Assembly (NCBI GenBank): GCA_002729695.1
Contig: PBYQ01000021.1
Span: forward strand, 17,053-81,052
Length of the DNA: 64,000 nt
Direction of reading: 5' to 3'
Origin: Citromicrobium sp.
GTDB lineage: Bacteria; Pseudomonadota; Alphaproteobacteria; Sphingomonadales; Sphingomonadaceae
The translations under genes were made by a program, and so were the position numbers. Shown here in pieces: positions 62,800 to 64,000 of this stretch; positions within the stretch are counted from its first letter, which is position 1; the number at the start of each line of letters is the position of its first letter. The notes beneath the pieces were generated by a model. That model worked only from the letters and a program-made list of their open reading frames with translations. It was not told the DNA's origin and ran no database searches.

Positions 62800-63416
62800 A
62801 GCTCGACCCCTTCGCCGACGGTCGGCTGCTTCATCTGGGTTGCTTCCTTCGGGTTGCGACGAACCTGCTTGGTAATGTTCTGGTGGCCGCGCGTGGTCTT
62901 GAGGTCGCGGTGGGTCAGCACGATCGCGCCGATCATCGCCACCAGCAGGATCAGGCCCGCCGCCTCGAACACGAAGATGTACTTCGAATAGAGCAGCGCA
63001 CCGATATTGGTGATGTTGCTCACCGCAAGGTTGGGCGCGTTCTCGCCTGTGGCCGTCCCCAGTTCCAGCGCGCCCGCCTGCAAGGCACCGATGCCCAGCA
63101 CCAGCTCCGCCAATAGGATCAGCGCGATCGCGATCCCCAGCGGGAAGTTCTTGATGAACCCGGCGCGCAGCTCGGCCATGTCGACGTCGAGCATCATCAC
63201 TACGAACAGGAACAGCACCGCGACCGCGCCGACGTAAACGACGACCAGCAGCATCGCGATGAACTCCGCGCCCAGCAGCACCATCAGGCCCGCCGCGTTG
63301 AAGAACGCCAGGATCAGCCACAGCACCGAATGGACCGGGTTGCGGCTCATGATGGTGAGCACGCCACTGGCGATCACCATCGTTGCGAATAGGTAGAAGG
63401 CTATGGCCTGGATCAT
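62796..63416 (-). CDS. nuoJ: NADH-quinone oxidoreductase subunit J
   Basis: A 206-residue subunit with five membrane helices. The third contains the conserved [20 protein letters not shown] pattern with the pi-bulge Tyr/Gly. The C-terminal tail is hydrophilic ([20 protein letters not shown]). It starts 39 bases after nuoI and overlaps nuoK. Confidence 0.95.
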   Translation of the reverse strand: MIQAIAFYLFATMVIASGVLTIMSRNPVHSVLWLILAFFNAAGLMVLLGAEFIAMLLVVVYVGAVAVLFLFVVMMLDVDMAELRAGFIKNFPLGIAIALILLAELVLGIGALQAGALELGTATGENAPNLAVSNITNIGALLYSKYIFVFEAAGLILLVAMIGAIVLTHRDLKTTRGHQNITKQVRRNPKEATQMKQPTVGEGVEL

Positions 63417-63455
63417 GGCTTTGAAAAAGTGCCCCGCGAGTGGTCTGTGGCGCGC

Positions 63456-63950
63456 CTAGCGGTAGGGCGCGTCGGCTTCAAGGTTCGCTGCGATGGCGCG
63501 TTCCCATTTGTCACCATTGGCGAGCAGCTTGGCCTTGTCGTAAAGCAGTTCCTCGCGGGTTTCCGTCGAATATTCGAAGTTCGGACCCTCGACGATCGCA
63601 TCCACCGGGCACGCTTCCTGGCAGAAACCGCAATAGATGCACTTGGTCATGTCGATGTCGTAGCGCGTGGTGCGGCGCGATCCGTCCGCGCGCGGCTCCG
63701 ACTCGATGGTGATCGCCTGCGCCGGGCACACCGCTTCGCACAGTTTGCACGCGATGCAACGCTCTTCCCCGTTGGGATAGCGGCGCAGGGCGTGCTCCCC
63801 ACGGAAACGAGGGCTCAACGGGCCCTTTTCGTGCGGGTAGTTGATCGTCGCCTTGGGCTTGAACATATACTTAATGCCCAGCTTCAAGCCGTGATAGAAA
63901 TCCTGCAGCAGGAAGTATTTCGCGTGACGGGTATAGTCGGTGTTAGCCAT
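63456..63950 (-). CDS. nuoI: NADH-quinone oxidoreductase subunit I
   Basis: A 164-residue peripheral-arm subunit carrying clusters N6a and N6b. Two ferredoxin motifs are visible: [12 protein letters not shown] and [12 protein letters not shown]. The N-terminal amphipathic helix ([18 protein letters not shown]) contacts the membrane arm. ATG 63950 has a G-rich AGGGGG five bases upstream. Confidence 0.97.
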   Translation of the reverse strand: MANTDYTRHAKYFLLQDFYHGLKLGIKYMFKPKATINYPHEKGPLSPRFRGEHALRRYPNGEERCIACKLCEAVCPAQAITIESEPRADGSRRTTRYDIDMTKCIYCGFCQEACPVDAIVEGPNFEYSTETREELLYDKAKLLANGDKWERAIAANLEADAPYR

Positions 63951-63951
63951 A

Positions 63952-64000
63952 TCAGCCCCCTACTGTCCAACGGGCATAGATACCCCAGAACCAATCGAAT
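63952..64000 (-). CDS. 3' end of the gene before nuoI, probably nuoH
   Basis: Only about 15 codons are visible, ending [15 protein letters not shown] before a TGA one base from the nuoI start. By gene order this should be nuoH, the quinone-site membrane subunit. The Trp-rich end is compatible with a membrane protein, but the fragment is too short to identify, and another frame stops at 63960. Confidence 0.35.
   Translation of the reverse strand, partial: FDWFWGIYARWTVGG

Overview
The window is a chromosomal segment of a high-GC alphaproteobacterium. Gene content and order point to the Sphingomonadales, most likely an Erythrobacter-like genus. Pointers are the ispD-ispF fusion, the pyruvate dehydrogenase E1 beta subunit with its own lipoyl domain, the alphaproteobacterial SOS box (GTTC-N7-GTTC) before lexA, nuoN-birA-coaX-RNase J-DUF1467 in a row, and a sphingomonad-type REP repeat. 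It is almost entirely housekeeping DNA. I saw no rRNA, CRISPR array, prophage or intact insertion sequence. One tRNA gene, tRNA-Arg(CCT), is present.

Layout. 1-3954 (minus): dusB, ntrY and the start of ntrX. 4015-6247 (plus): ispDF, a secreted hypothetical protein and pncC, running into ratA and lipA (minus). 7703-10073: a NYN-LOTUS protein and a secreted repeat protein, converging on a clear terminator. 10074-16190: gyrA, a lysoplasmalogenase-like protein, trmFO, an EF-hand protein and an NDUFAF6-like protein. 16359-19476: three TadE/TadG-type pseudopilin genes. 19486-22532 (minus): pdhB, pdhA and ftsB. 22755-25561 (plus): hppD, a VOC protein and an MscS channel. 25566-28191 (minus): DUF1499, tRNA-Arg, DUF1178, a nitrilase-family amidase and a glutaredoxin; hsp20 is divergent. 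29161-32134 (minus): tpiA, secG and pyrG. 32392-43330 (plus): a PpiD-like foldase, then trpE, three unrelated genes, trpG, trpD, trpC, moaC, moeA and lexA. 43327-48365: comEC (minus), gltX and gltA. 48464-53867: a signalling/polarity-looking group, made of an orphan protein, a histidine kinase lacking its phosphoacceptor His, an Hpt protein lacking its His, and a long coiled-coil membrane protein. 53889-64000 (minus): the distal end of the complex I operon (nuoI, J, K, L, M, N; perhaps the nuoH tail) followed by birA, coaX, RNase J and DUF1467.

Many genes overlap by 1-4 bases (ATGA or TGATG junctions), which indicates translationally coupled operons. At least thirteen genes start with GTG or TTG; several of these starts are fixed by a well-spaced Shine-Dalgarno.

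The parts least explained by standard annotation are the degenerate phosphorelay pair beside a coiled-coil protein with TipN-like architecture (48464-53867); the tRNA-derived repeat beside tRNA-Arg (26375-26578); two inverted REP pairs, one of them inside the trp operon; a hairpin that buries the mscS ribosome-binding site; and the hairpin-rich gap between hsp20 and pyrG.
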